The notes under the pieces: generated by a model | Database searches by the model: none | Told to the model about the DNA's origin: nothing | What the model saw: only the letters and a program-made list of their open reading frames with translations | NCBI GenBank assembly: GCA_002167825.1 | Contig: NHBS01000031.1 | Span: forward strand, 1 to 5,428 | DNA from: Pelagibacteraceae bacterium TMED13 | GTDB taxonomy: Bacteria > Pseudomonadota > Alphaproteobacteria > Methylaequorales > Methylaequoraceae | Reading direction: 5' to 3' | Length of the DNA: 5,428 nt | Position numbers and translations under genes: made by a program | In this document: in pieces, positions 1-5,428 of the stretch | How the letters are laid out: every line of letters begins with the position of its first letter | Numbering within the stretch: position 1 is the first letter of the stretch

Positions 1-2
1 CC

Positions 3-371
3 TTTTATGATGTTAATTCCCAAAATACATTCATTTATGGAACAAGTCTATGGGAGGATACTAATAGACTTGATAAAGTTTTCGAAGGTAGTTTTTATGT
101 AACTAGCTTAAAAAATAAACCTGAGAGTTTCAAAAATGACTTCAAAGAAATATTTTCCAAGGAACCGTTATCTTTCAATTTTTATATATACGACTTAATT
201 GACCTAGTAAATCAATACCAAGATTTTGAGGAAAGTAACAAGATATATTCTGGAGAGTTCAGTAATAGTAAAATTAATTCGGGATTACTTAGAAGAGAAA
301 CATTTCTAAAGAAGGTTCTAAAGAATAACGAAGTTATAAATATCTCTAGCTGTTCCTTAAATGAACTCTAG
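3..371 (+). CDS. C-terminal fragment of a probable LppC/LpoA-like periplasmic-binding lipoprotein (penicillin-binding protein activator family)
   Basis: An open frame enters from the left edge and ends at TAG 369-371, giving the last 122 residues of a protein whose start lies outside the window. The segment YGTSLWED (visible residues 12-19), followed by a GxF stretch (29-31) and a YDLIDLV helix (63-69), resembles the last part of the type I periplasmic-binding fold in alphaproteobacterial LppC/LpoA-like proteins, which typically have YGTxLWDD and a YDAVAL helix. The stretch from about residue 82 to 115 would match their final strand pair (GxxGxxRF...R). Family members are outer-membrane lipoproteins thought to stimulate peptidoglycan synthases; a signal peptide cannot be checked here. 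In many Alphaproteobacteria an LppC gene lies close to hemW-rdgB-rph, which supports the call. It converges on rdgB and overlaps it by 26 bp. The family call is by pattern only; another substrate-binding-like protein is possible. The reading frame itself is solid. Confidence 0.55.
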   Translation, partial: FYDVNSQNTFIYGTSLWEDTNRLDKVFEGSFYVTSLKNKPESFKNDFKEIFSKEPLSFNFYIYDLIDLVNQYQDFEESNKIYSGEFSNSKINSGLLRRETFLKKVLKNNEVINISSCSLNEL

Positions 372-381
372 CAAGTTTTTT
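346..381 (+). terminator. Hairpin over the convergent stop codons, probable terminator of the + strand gene
   Basis: CTAG (346-349) and GTTC (352-355) pair with GAAC (363-366) and CTAG (368-371), with a small asymmetric internal loop (CT against T) and a 7-nt loop. A run of six T (376-381) follows four bases after the stem, as in a weak intrinsic terminator for the + strand gene. On the minus strand no T-run follows the hairpin, so rdgB probably does not end here by the same mechanism. The stem is only 8 bp, hence moderate confidence. Confidence 0.5.
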
Positions 382-951
382 GAATGCTACGCTTCTATGA
401 TCTGAGAGAATCTTTGTACTATATTCAACCTCACCATATGTTAAATTCTCACCAATTGGGATGAAAAAAGGATCATAGCCAAAGCCATTATCACCTTTTG
501 GTGGCCAGGTTATTTTGCCTTTTATTTCACCAATGTAGGTAAATATTTTTCCATTACATAACTTAAGAGACAAACAACTAACAAATTTTGCAGAAAAATC
601 TGGATTTTTTTTTTCTTCTACTCTTGAGTATATTTTTTTCATTGCTTCAGTCCAACCACCATATTTTTTTGCATAACGTGCAGAAAAGATGCCTGGTTCT
701 TGATTCAAAATCTTTACACATAAGCCGGAATCATCAGCAATTGCTACATAATCATTTGGGATAGTTTTAACCTTTATAATTGAATTTTCTTCAAAAGATT
801 TACCGGTTTCTTCTACATCATCTATATTTAAATCCTCAGAAGTCATTATCTGAATGTTATATTTTGAGAATAGAATTTTGAACTCTTCAACTTTTCCCTT
901 GTTGTGAGTTGCTACAACTACTTTTTTGTCTTTAATAAGATAATTATTCAA
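346..951 (-). CDS. rdgB: RdgB/HAM1 non-canonical purine NTP pyrophosphatase (dITP/XTP diphosphatase)
   Basis: The cytosolic enzyme hydrolyses dITP, ITP and XTP to the monophosphate and pyrophosphate, keeping deaminated purines out of DNA and RNA. Motifs visible (numbered from the TTG start, 201 aa, normal length): ATHNKGK (14-20, nucleotide-binding entry motif), FEEN (53-56), ADDSG (72-76, metal and catalytic Asp), SARY (90-93), WPPKG plus GFGYDP (149-161), and K180 with DHR (184-186). The last is SHR in well-studied homologues, so Ser is replaced by Asp. Start choice: the frame opens as far as TTG 972 (208 aa) and has GTG 957, but TTG 951-949 is preceded by AAAAAGG (963-957) at 5-nt spacing, which I prefer. 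This start lies 8 bp inside the rph 3' end, so translation is probably coupled to rph. The 3' end overlaps the convergent gene by 26 bp. The family call is certain; the exact start is not. Confidence 0.95.
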   Translation of the reverse strand: MNNYLIKDKKVVVATHNKGKVEEFKILFSKYNIQIMTSEDLNIDDVEETGKSFEENSIIKVKTIPNDYVAIADDSGLCVKILNQEPGIFSARYAKKYGGWTEAMKKIYSRVEEKKNPDFSAKFVSCLSLKLCNGKIFTYIGEIKGKITWPPKGDNGFGYDPFFIPIGENLTYGEVEYSTKILSDHRSVAFKKLARVHLRNS

Positions 952-1657
952 GTGCACCTTTTTGGATCGCAAAGATTTTTTCTGAAACTAATTCAACTTT
1001 TTCCATCATATCTACTAGTTCATCCTTCTGAAATGTATTTTCTTCTCCAGTTGCTTGAACCTCAGAGAAACCGGACTTTTGAGTAATAACAAAGTTTGCA
1101 TCTACATCAGCGATTGAATCTTCGGAGTAATCTAGATCTACTAAAACCTCATTTTTTACAATTCCACAGGAGATAGCAGCGACATAGTCCTTGATCGGAT
1201 TTTGAATAGATTTATTTGGACTCATATATTTTTTTATTGCTAAACTTAACGCTACGAATCCTCCAGTAATACTTGCAGTTCTTGTTCCCCCATCTGCTTG
1301 GATCACATCACAATCAACAATTATTGATTTTTCACCTAAACAATTCAAATCAATTATTGATCTAAGGGATCTACCAATAAGTCTTTGTATTTCTGTTGTT
1401 CGGCCAGTTTGTTTACCTAATTTTGATTCTCTTCTATTTCTTGACGAAGTTGAACCAGGAAGCATACCATATTCGGCGGTAACCCATCCCGTGCCTTTTC
1501 CTTTAAGCCAACTAGGCACATCATTCTCAATGATTGCTGTACAAATGACCATAGTTTTTCCAAAGCAAATTAAACAGGAACCATCAGAATTCTCTACAAA
1601 ATTTTTTTGAATTGAAATTTCTCGCGTCTCAAAATTTTTTCTATTGAATTTTCTCAT
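944..1657 (-). CDS. rph: Ribonuclease PH (phosphorolytic 3'-5' exoribonuclease, tRNA 3' processing)
   Basis: RNase PH trims tRNA precursors and other RNA 3' ends using inorganic phosphate and releases nucleoside diphosphates; it works as a ring-shaped hexamer in the cytosol. The 237-aa length is normal for the family and the reading frame is complete. Signature blocks are intact: GTGWVTAEYGMLPGST (55-70), RE (76-77), GKQTGRTTEIQRLIGRSLR (81-99) with the phosphate-binding Arg86, VDCDVIQADGGTRTASITG (114-132) with phosphate-contacting Thr125 and Arg126, and DLDYSEDSIADVD (174-186) carrying the conserved acidic residues D180 and D186. Residue roles come from characterised family members. The ATG at 1657 has no Shine-Dalgarno and lies about 5 nt from the predicted transcription start. 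It is first in a two-gene operon with rdgB and divergent from hrcA. All key residues are present, so it should be active, unlike the truncated rph of E. coli K-12. Confidence 0.97.
   Translation of the reverse strand: MRKFNRKNFETREISIQKNFVENSDGSCLICFGKTMVICTAIIENDVPSWLKGKGTGWVTAEYGMLPGSTSSRNRRESKLGKQTGRTTEIQRLIGRSLRSIIDLNCLGEKSIIVDCDVIQADGGTRTASITGGFVALSLAIKKYMSPNKSIQNPIKDYVAAISCGIVKNEVLVDLDYSEDSIADVDANFVITQKSGFSEVQATGEENTFQKDELVDMMEKVELVSEKIFAIQKGALE
957..963 (-). promoter_or_regulatory. Shine-Dalgarno deciding the rdgB TTG start
   Basis: On the minus strand AAAAAGG is followed by TGCAC and then TTG (951-949). This 5-nt spacing favours the TTG at 951 over GTG 957, which overlaps the site, and over TTG 972, which lies upstream of it. 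The site sits within the last codons of rph. Confidence 0.5.
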
Positions 1658-1686
1658 TTCATATTTTAGTTATAGTCATGTATAAT
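1658..1686 (+). promoter_or_regulatory. Candidate sigma-70-type promoter for hrcA-grpE
   Basis: TTCATA (1658-1663) is 17 bp from a perfect TATAAT -10 box (1681-1686). The start predicted 7-8 nt downstream coincides with the hrcA ATG at 1694, implying a leaderless transcript; no Shine-Dalgarno is visible before that ATG. The promoter interleaves with the opposing rph promoter, so polymerase binding in the two directions should be mutually exclusive or coupled. No CIRCE-type operator is seen here. Confidence 0.5.
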
Positions 1687-1698
1687 TATTATTATGAA
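1669..1698 (-). promoter_or_regulatory. Candidate sigma-70-type promoter for rph-rdgB
   Basis: On the minus strand a TTCATA -35-like box (1698-1693) is 18 bp from a TATAAC -10-like box (1674-1669). Transcription would begin near 1662, about 5 nt before the rph ATG at 1657. The -35 is weak (4 of 6 consensus bases) and lies over the first codons of hrcA. A downstream TAAAAT (1668-1663) is an alternative -10 but would start transcription inside rph. Confidence 0.45.
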
Positions 1699-2794
1699 AC
1701 TAACAAACAATCTAAAAATAGTAAAAAATAATTTTAACAAATCTATCCCATCGCATTTAAAAGACCTAAATGCGAGATCAAAAGAAATTTTTTCTCTAAT
1801 AGTTGATGATTTTTTAAAAACTGGTAATCCAGTAGGCTCAAGAAGATTATCCTTCAAAATGGGAGAACAACTTTCTCCAGCCTCTATTCGAAATGTAATG
1901 TTTGATTTACAAGAATCGGGACTATTAAAATCAAACCACACATCAGCTGGAAGAGTTCCGACTGATCTGGGTTTAAGATTTTTTGTCGATGGATTACTTC
2001 AAGTTGGTAGGATAAAGAATGATGAATGTGAGGAAATTAAAAAGACCATAAATAATGAACCAAAAAGCATTGAGGATTTATGTAATAATGCAAGCGAATT
2101 ACTTTCAGGGTTATCAGATTGTGCCGGTATAGTTGTTGCCCCTAAAATGGGTGGAAGATTAAAACATATAGAATTCGTTCCAGTTAGTAACGATAGAGCC
2201 TTAGTAATTCTTGTTACCGAGAACGGTATGATAGAAAATCGAATCATAGAAATTCCTAAAGGTCTTCCAAGCTCACTTTTGATTGAAACGACAAATTACT
2301 TGAACTCTATCACTAAAGGAAAAAGCCTTCTTGAAAGTAAGAAGCTAATTAAGGAACAAATAAAAAGTGATAAAATAAGAATTGATAGGGCCTCAAGAAA
2401 GTTAATTGACGAGGGATTTGCTTGTTGGGATGATGCGAGTAAAAAAAGTAAATTAATAGTAACTGGAACTTCTAAACTTTTAGAGGATGTTAAGGCATTG
2501 GAGCAACTTGAGGATGTAAGGATCTTAATTGAAGAACTAGAAAATAAAAAAAACTTGATGGGTATTATTGAAGAAACGCAAACGGCAGAGGGTATGCAGA
2601 TTTATATTGGCTCAGAGAACAATCTATTTGGTTTAACAGGTTGCTCTACAATTATAAGCCCCTTTAAAAATCAAGATAAAGAGATTATAGGAGCGATTGG
2701 GGTTATAGGGCCAATGAGAATAAATTACGCAAAAATCATTCCTGTTGTAGATTATACAGCAAAACTAATAAGTGAAAAATTTGAAATAAAGTAA
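1694..2794 (+). CDS. hrcA: Heat-inducible transcription repressor HrcA
   Basis: HrcA is a dimeric DNA-binding repressor of chaperone genes, in studied bacteria acting at CIRCE operators and depending on GroEL for folding. The 366-aa product is full length, slightly long because of about 20 extra N-terminal residues. The N-terminal winged helix (about 24-98) carries the family signature: GNPVGSRRL (44-52), LSPASIRNVMFDLQESGLL (60-78), HTSAGRVPT (82-90) and GLRFFVD (93-99). A GAF-like middle domain follows, and the C-terminus has the conserved GVIGPMRINYAKIIPVVDYTA-type block near residue 335-355. No other in-frame Met precedes residue 56, so ATG 1694 is the only reasonable start. It lacks a Shine-Dalgarno and is predicted to be leaderless. 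grpE starts 9 nt after the stop, indicating an operon. The likely targets are in this locus and groES/groEL elsewhere, but no canonical CIRCE is visible in the window. Confidence 0.96.
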   Translation: MKLTNNLKIVKNNFNKSIPSHLKDLNARSKEIFSLIVDDFLKTGNPVGSRRLSFKMGEQLSPASIRNVMFDLQESGLLKSNHTSAGRVPTDLGLRFFVDGLLQVGRIKNDECEEIKKTINNEPKSIEDLCNNASELLSGLSDCAGIVVAPKMGGRLKHIEFVPVSNDRALVILVTENGMIENRIIEIPKGLPSSLLIETTNYLNSITKGKSLLESKKLIKEQIKSDKIRIDRASRKLIDEGFACWDDASKKSKLIVTGTSKLLEDVKALEQLEDVRILIEELENKKNLMGIIEETQTAEGMQIYIGSENNLFGLTGCSTIISPFKNQDKEIIGAIGVIGPMRINYAKIIPVVDYTAKLISEKFEIK

Positions 2795-2798
2795 GGAG
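2792..2798 (+). promoter_or_regulatory. grpE Shine-Dalgarno overlapping the hrcA stop codon
   Basis: TAAGGAG contains both the hrcA TAA (2792-2794) and a strong ribosome-binding site. It lies 5 nt from GTG 2804 but 14 nt from the first in-frame ATG (2813), so it decides for the GTG start. Termination of hrcA on top of the grpE ribosome-binding site suggests coupled translation. Confidence 0.75.
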
Positions 2799-2803
2799 TT
2801 TAA

Positions 2804-3406
2804 GTGATTGAAATGAAAGATATAAAACAAACAGAACAAAAAAAAAAAACAGAGAGAAAAGCCTCCAATAGTTCCAAAGTAACAGATAAAAAAATACAGG
2901 AGACTCAAGATACAAAAATAATTGAAGATTTAAAGTTGAAACTTAAAGATGTTGAAGACAAATTGCTAAGGGAGCTTGCAGAGAATGATAATTTGAGAAA
3001 AAGACATGAGAAAGAATTAAGTGATAGTCATAAATTCTCAATAAAAAATTTCTCATTAGACATCTTAACAGTCTCTGATAACTTTCAAAGGGCAATCTAT
3101 TCAATTCCAAAAGATGATTTAGAAGCATCCTCGGTATTGAAAAACCTTGTTGTGGGTCTTGAATCTGTTGAGAAGGAAATGCATGTGGTATTTGAAAGAA
3201 ATGGTGTGAAACCATTTGAATCAATGGGTGATACTTTTAATCCAGAACTTCACCAGGCAGTTTCTTATAAGAACAGTGATAAACAATCAGGAGTAATTAT
3301 AGAAGAAATGCAAAAGGGATATAAGATTGCTGAAAGGTTATTGAGGCCAGCAATGGTTACTGTCTCAAAAGGTCCAGAAGGAAAAAAAGAAAATTCTGCT
3401 GAATAA
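2804..3406 (+). CDS. grpE: GrpE, nucleotide-exchange factor of DnaK
   Basis: GrpE is a homodimer that releases ADP from DnaK and resets the chaperone cycle; in some bacteria its long helices act as a thermosensor. The 200-aa product has the usual layout. A charged, disordered N-terminus (1-37, Lys/Glu/Gln/Thr rich) comes first. A long coiled-coil helix follows (about 38-97) containing AENDNLRKR (59-67) and the DILTVSDNFQRAI segment (86-98). The C-terminal beta domain that contacts the DnaK ATPase lobe has FNPELHQAV (145-153) and GYKIAERLLRPAMVTVSKG ending at residue 190. The start is GTG 2804, chosen because its Shine-Dalgarno is 5 nt away; ATG 2813 would remove three residues. It lies 9 nt after hrcA, probably in one transcript, with dnaK 146 bp downstream. 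Its codons 12-16 contain a run of 12 A, a potential slippage site. Confidence 0.96.
   Translation: MIEMKDIKQTEQKKKTERKASNSSKVTDKKIQETQDTKIIEDLKLKLKDVEDKLLRELAENDNLRKRHEKELSDSHKFSIKNFSLDILTVSDNFQRAIYSIPKDDLEASSVLKNLVVGLESVEKEMHVVFERNGVKPFESMGDTFNPELHQAVSYKNSDKQSGVIIEEMQKGYKIAERLLRPAMVTVSKGPEGKKENSAE
2838..2849 (+). repeat. 12-A homopolymer inside grpE
   Basis: Twelve consecutive A encode the end of Gln12, Lys13-Lys15 and the first base of Thr16 of GrpE. The tract is in frame as given. Runs this long are prone to polymerase slippage and to sequencing error; no regulatory role can be shown from sequence alone. Confidence 0.9.
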
Positions 3407-3418
3407 TAATTAATTAAT

Positions 3419-3450
3419 TGAAAAATTGAGTTTTTTGCTTGATTTTTTCA
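3419..3450 (+). other. AT-rich stem-loop downstream of grpE (possible weak terminator or processing site)
   Basis: Bases 3419-3430 can pair with 3438-3450 around a 7-nt loop (TTTTTTG). The stem is about 12 bp, mostly A-T, with two G-T wobbles and one bulged T. No T-run directly follows the stem, so it is not a convincing intrinsic terminator. It could attenuate or stabilise the hrcA-grpE transcript. The right arm overlaps the candidate dnaK -35 box. Confidence 0.3.
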
Positions 3451-3470
3451 TTGAAAATATATATTAGAAT
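3438..3470 (+). promoter_or_regulatory. Candidate dnaK promoter region
   Basis: The 146-bp gap before dnaK suggests a separate promoter. CTTGATT (3438-3444) gives a -35-like TTGATT. AT-rich -10 candidates follow: TATTAG (3462-3467, 17-bp spacing) or TAGAAT (3465-3470, closer to consensus but 20-bp spacing). CTTGA is also the core of heat-shock sigma (RpoH) -35 boxes, but the C-rich RpoH -10 (CCCCAT-like) is absent. Neither assignment is strong, and read-through from hrcA-grpE is an alternative. Confidence 0.3.
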
Positions 3471-3487
3471 ATTAGCTTTATTAACAA

Positions 3488-3517
3488 TTTTGGTGATGCC
3501 TTAATGGGTCACTAAAA
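3488..3517 (+). promoter_or_regulatory. Inverted repeat / hairpin in the dnaK upstream leader
   Basis: TTTTGGTGA (3488-3496) faces TCACTAAAA (3509-3517): nine pairs, one a G-T wobble, separated by 12 bp. In RNA the stem can extend inward through U-G and two C-G pairs to a 5-nt loop, with one bulged G. It ends 23 nt before the AAGGAG ribosome-binding site (3541-3546), which it does not cover. The size and place recall a CIRCE operator (9-bp arms, 9-bp spacer), but the sequence is not the CIRCE consensus. It may be a protein-binding operator or a leader RNA structure. Confidence 0.45.
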
Positions 3518-3552
3518 GTATCTGTCCAAAAACGGAAGAAAAGGAGCGTATT

Positions 3553-5428
3553 ATGACAGTTATAGGTATAGACCTTGGCACGACAAATTCGTGTGTAGCC
3601 ATCATGGATGGTAAATCTCCAAAAGTAATAGAAAATGTAGAAGGAACCAGAACTACACCTTCAATGGTAGCCTTCACTGAAGGAGAAGAAACATTAGTTG
3701 GTCAAGCAGCTAAAAGACAAGCAGTAACAAATCCCGAAAAAACATTATTCGCAATTAAAAGGCTTATAGGAAGAAGGATGGATGACCCATCCGTTAAAAA
3801 AGATAGTCAGATTTTACCTTATAAAATAGTTGCAGGTGACAATCAAGACGCTTGGGTTCAGATCGATCAAAAAAAGTATTCGCCTAGTCAAGTTAGCGCA
3901 AAAATTCTTCAAAAAATGAAGGAAACTGCAGAGAAATTTCTTGGTAAAAAAGTAACAGAGGCGGTTATAACTGTTCCTGCATACTTCAATGACGCACAAA
4001 GACAAGCAACTAAAGACGCTGGGAAGATAGCAGGTATGGATGTTAAAAGAATAATCAATGAACCAACTGCAGCGGCATTAGCATATGGTTTAGATAAAAA
4101 AAAAACTGGGACTGTTGCAGTCTATGATCTTGGAGGGGGTACATTTGATGTTTCGATTCTAGAAATTGGGGATGGTGTATTTGAGGTAAAGGCTACCAAT
4201 GGAGACACAAAATTAGGAGGAGAAGATTTTGATAATGTATTAATTGATTATTTCGTTTCTGAGTTTAAGAAAGAACAGTCGATTGATTTAAAAAATGATA
4301 AACTTGCTTTACAAAGGCTTAAAGAAGGTGCTGAAAAAGCTAAGATTGAATTATCTACAGCTCCTCAAACGGAAGTAAACTTACCATTCATAACTGCAGA
4401 TGCTTCTGGACCTAAACACCTAAATATAAAACTTTCTAGGTCAAAGTTTGAAACACTCGTTGGGGAGTTAGTAGAAAAGACGATTGAACCATGTAAGCAG
4501 GCTCTAAAGGATGCGGGTTTGAGCGCTGGTGAGATAAATGATGTTATACTTGTTGGGGGCATGACAAGAATGCCAAAGGTTATCGAAGCAGTTAAGAATT
4601 TTTTTGGCAAAGATCCTAACAGAAGTGTTAACCCAGATGAAGTAGTAGCTCTCGGTGCTGCCGTTCAAGGTGGTGTTTTGTCCGGAGATGTAAAAGATGT
4701 TCTTTTACTTGATGTTACGCCACTATCACTGGGAATTGAAACACTTGGTGGAGTTTTCACTAAACTAATAGAGAAAAATACAACAATTCCTACAAATAAA
4801 AGTCAAACTTTCTCGACCGCAGATGACAATCAATCTGCAGTTACCATTAGAGTATTTCAGGGTGAAAGACAGATCGCAGCCGATAATAAATTACTTGGTC
4901 AGTTTGATCTTGTTGGTATCCCTCCGGCACCAAAAGGTACTCCACAAATTGAGGTGACATTTGATATTGATGCAAACGGTATTGTTAAGGTATCTGCAAA
5001 GGATAAGGCAACAGGGAAAGAACATCAGATTCAAATCAAAGCTTCTGGAGGCCTATCAGACGAAGATATCGAAAAGATGGTTAAAGACGCTGAAGCAAAT
5101 GCTGATTCTGATAAAAAGAAGATAGAGGCAATTGAGGCGAGAAATAACGCAGATTCCATAGTTCATAGCACTGAAAAGAGTGTTAAGGAACATGGCTCTA
5201 AAATACCTAAAGAGGATAAAGAGAAGATTGAAAAGTCCCTAGAAGCTTTAAAAGAAGTTTTGAAAGATGAAAAGTCAGAGACTTCCATTATTAAAGAAAA
5301 AACGGACGCACTTATCCAAGACTCTATGAAATTAGGTGAAATTATATACAAAGAGGCTCAGGAAAAAGCAGAAAAGGAAAAAGCTGAAAAAGAAAAATCC
5401 GGAGCTAAGGGAAAAACTGATAAAAAGG
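3553..5428 (+). CDS. dnaK: Chaperone protein DnaK (Hsp70), 3' end cut by the window edge
   Basis: DnaK binds exposed hydrophobic segments of unfolded proteins in the cytosol in an ATP-driven cycle with DnaJ and GrpE. 625 codons are open without a frameshift to the right edge; the family is about 635-640 aa, so only the acidic tail and stop should be missing. The ATPase domain shows [10 protein letters not shown] (6-15), [12 protein letters not shown] (190-201) and [13 protein letters not shown] (331-343), the three Hsp70 signatures, plus [11 protein letters not shown] (169-179). The interdomain linker [12 protein letters not shown] is at 383-394. The substrate-binding beta domain (about 395-505) and the helical lid follow, ending in a Lys/Glu-rich repetitive tail ([11 protein letters not shown] near 609-619). 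ATG 3553 has AAGGAG (3541-3546) 6 nt upstream. It follows grpE after 146 bp; dnaJ is commonly next, but lies outside the window. Confidence 0.98.
   Translation, partial: MTVIGIDLGTTNSCVAIMDGKSPKVIENVEGTRTTPSMVAFTEGEETLVGQAAKRQAVTNPEKTLFAIKRLIGRRMDDPSVKKDSQILPYKIVAGDNQDAWVQIDQKKYSPSQVSAKILQKMKETAEKFLGKKVTEAVITVPAYFNDAQRQATKDAGKIAGMDVKRIINEPTAAALAYGLDKKKTGTVAVYDLGGGTFDVSILEIGDGVFEVKATNGDTKLGGEDFDNVLIDYFVSEFKKEQSIDLKNDKLALQRLKEGAEKAKIELSTAPQTEVNLPFITADASGPKHLNIKLSRSKFETLVGELVEKTIEPCKQALKDAGLSAGEINDVILVGGMTRMPKVIEAVKNFFGKDPNRSVNPDEVVALGAAVQGGVLSGDVKDVLLLDVTPLSLGIETLGGVFTKLIEKNTTIPTNKSQTFSTADDNQSAVTIRVFQGERQIAADNKLLGQFDLVGIPPAPKGTPQIEVTFDIDANGIVKVSAKDKATGKEHQIQIKASGGLSDEDIEKMVKDAEANADSDKKKIEAIEARNNADSIVHSTEKSVKEHGSKIPKEDKEKIEKSLEALKEVLKDEKSETSIIKEKTDALIQDSMKLGEIIYKEAQEKAEKEKAEKEKSGAKGKTDKK

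Noticed and set aside
904..1086. Small + strand open frame opposite rdgB and rph.
   Set aside because: It lies wholly on the opposite strand of two well-supported genes and shows no recognisable protein features; a shadow frame.
1999..2247. Minus-strand open frame inside hrcA, and similar ones at 1666-1941, 2943-3224, 3814-4005, 4365-4610 and 5163-5351.
   Set aside because: All are antisense to strongly conserved hrcA, grpE or dnaK coding sequence and show no family motifs.
3404..3419. TAAT/TTAA repeats after the grpE stop, considered as a short tandem repeat or origin-like AT element.
   Set aside because: Too short and too simple in AT-rich DNA; no DnaA-box-like sequences nearby.
3438..3470. 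RpoH (heat-shock sigma) promoter for dnaK.
   Set aside because: A CTTGA core is present at the -35, but no C-rich -10 follows at suitable spacing, so it is listed only as a generic promoter candidate.
5166..5185. CIRCE-like arms inside dnaK: TAGCACT (5166-5172) facing AGTGTTA (5179-5185).
   Set aside because: The arms match the CIRCE core closely, but the gap is 6 bp instead of the 11 bp between the same bases in CIRCE, about half a helical turn out of phase. They lie in codons of the conserved EKSVKE lid region, far from any promoter. Probably coincidence.
5386..5428. Repetitive Lys/Glu tail of DnaK considered as a frameshifted or foreign end.
   Set aside because: The frame stays open and the position matches the usual low-complexity DnaK C-terminal tail; the window simply ends before the stop.

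Overview
The window is an AT-rich stretch of bacterial chromosome that looks alphaproteobacterial. It carries the conserved block rdgB-rph divergent from hrcA-grpE, followed at once by dnaK. The low GC, the very short or overlapping gene junctions, and the Lys/Asn/Ile-rich proteins suggest a free-living marine lineage with a small, streamlined genome (SAR11-like or a similar AT-rich group). That placement is inferred from gene order and composition only.

Layout: (i) 3-371 (+) is the 3' end of a gene whose product resembles the C-terminus of LppC/LpoA-type periplasmic-binding lipoproteins. (ii) It converges on rdgB (-), and the two genes overlap tail to tail by 26 bp. A hairpin sits exactly on the overlap, with one stop codon at the base of each arm, followed by a T-run on the + strand. 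(iii) rdgB (house-cleaning dITP/XTP pyrophosphatase) and rph (RNase PH) form a minus-strand operon. The rdgB start lies inside the rph 3' end and is probably a TTG with a good ribosome-binding site. (iv) Only 36 bp separate rph from the divergent hrcA. Two back-to-back, interleaved sigma-70-like promoters fit there, and both predict leaderless or nearly leaderless mRNAs. (v) hrcA (heat-shock repressor) is followed 9 nt later by grpE (DnaK nucleotide-exchange factor), which starts with GTG; the hrcA stop codon overlaps the grpE Shine-Dalgarno. (vi) A 146-bp spacer follows, with an AT-rich stem-loop, a possible promoter and a 9-bp-armed inverted repeat. (vii) dnaK (Hsp70) begins at 3553 and runs off the right edge, lacking only its last few residues.

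HrcA, GrpE and DnaK are the regulator, exchange factor and chaperone of one heat-shock module; RNase PH (tRNA 3' trimming) and RdgB (nucleotide-pool sanitation) are the usual divergent neighbours. No canonical CIRCE operator is visible although hrcA is intact, so how HrcA acts here is open. No mobile elements, CRISPR arrays, tRNAs or rRNAs were seen. This is a conserved core region; I see no novel multi-gene system. The points worth a second look are small-scale: promoter architecture, the stop-codon hairpin, the inverted repeat before dnaK, homopolymer tracts and one RdgB substitution.
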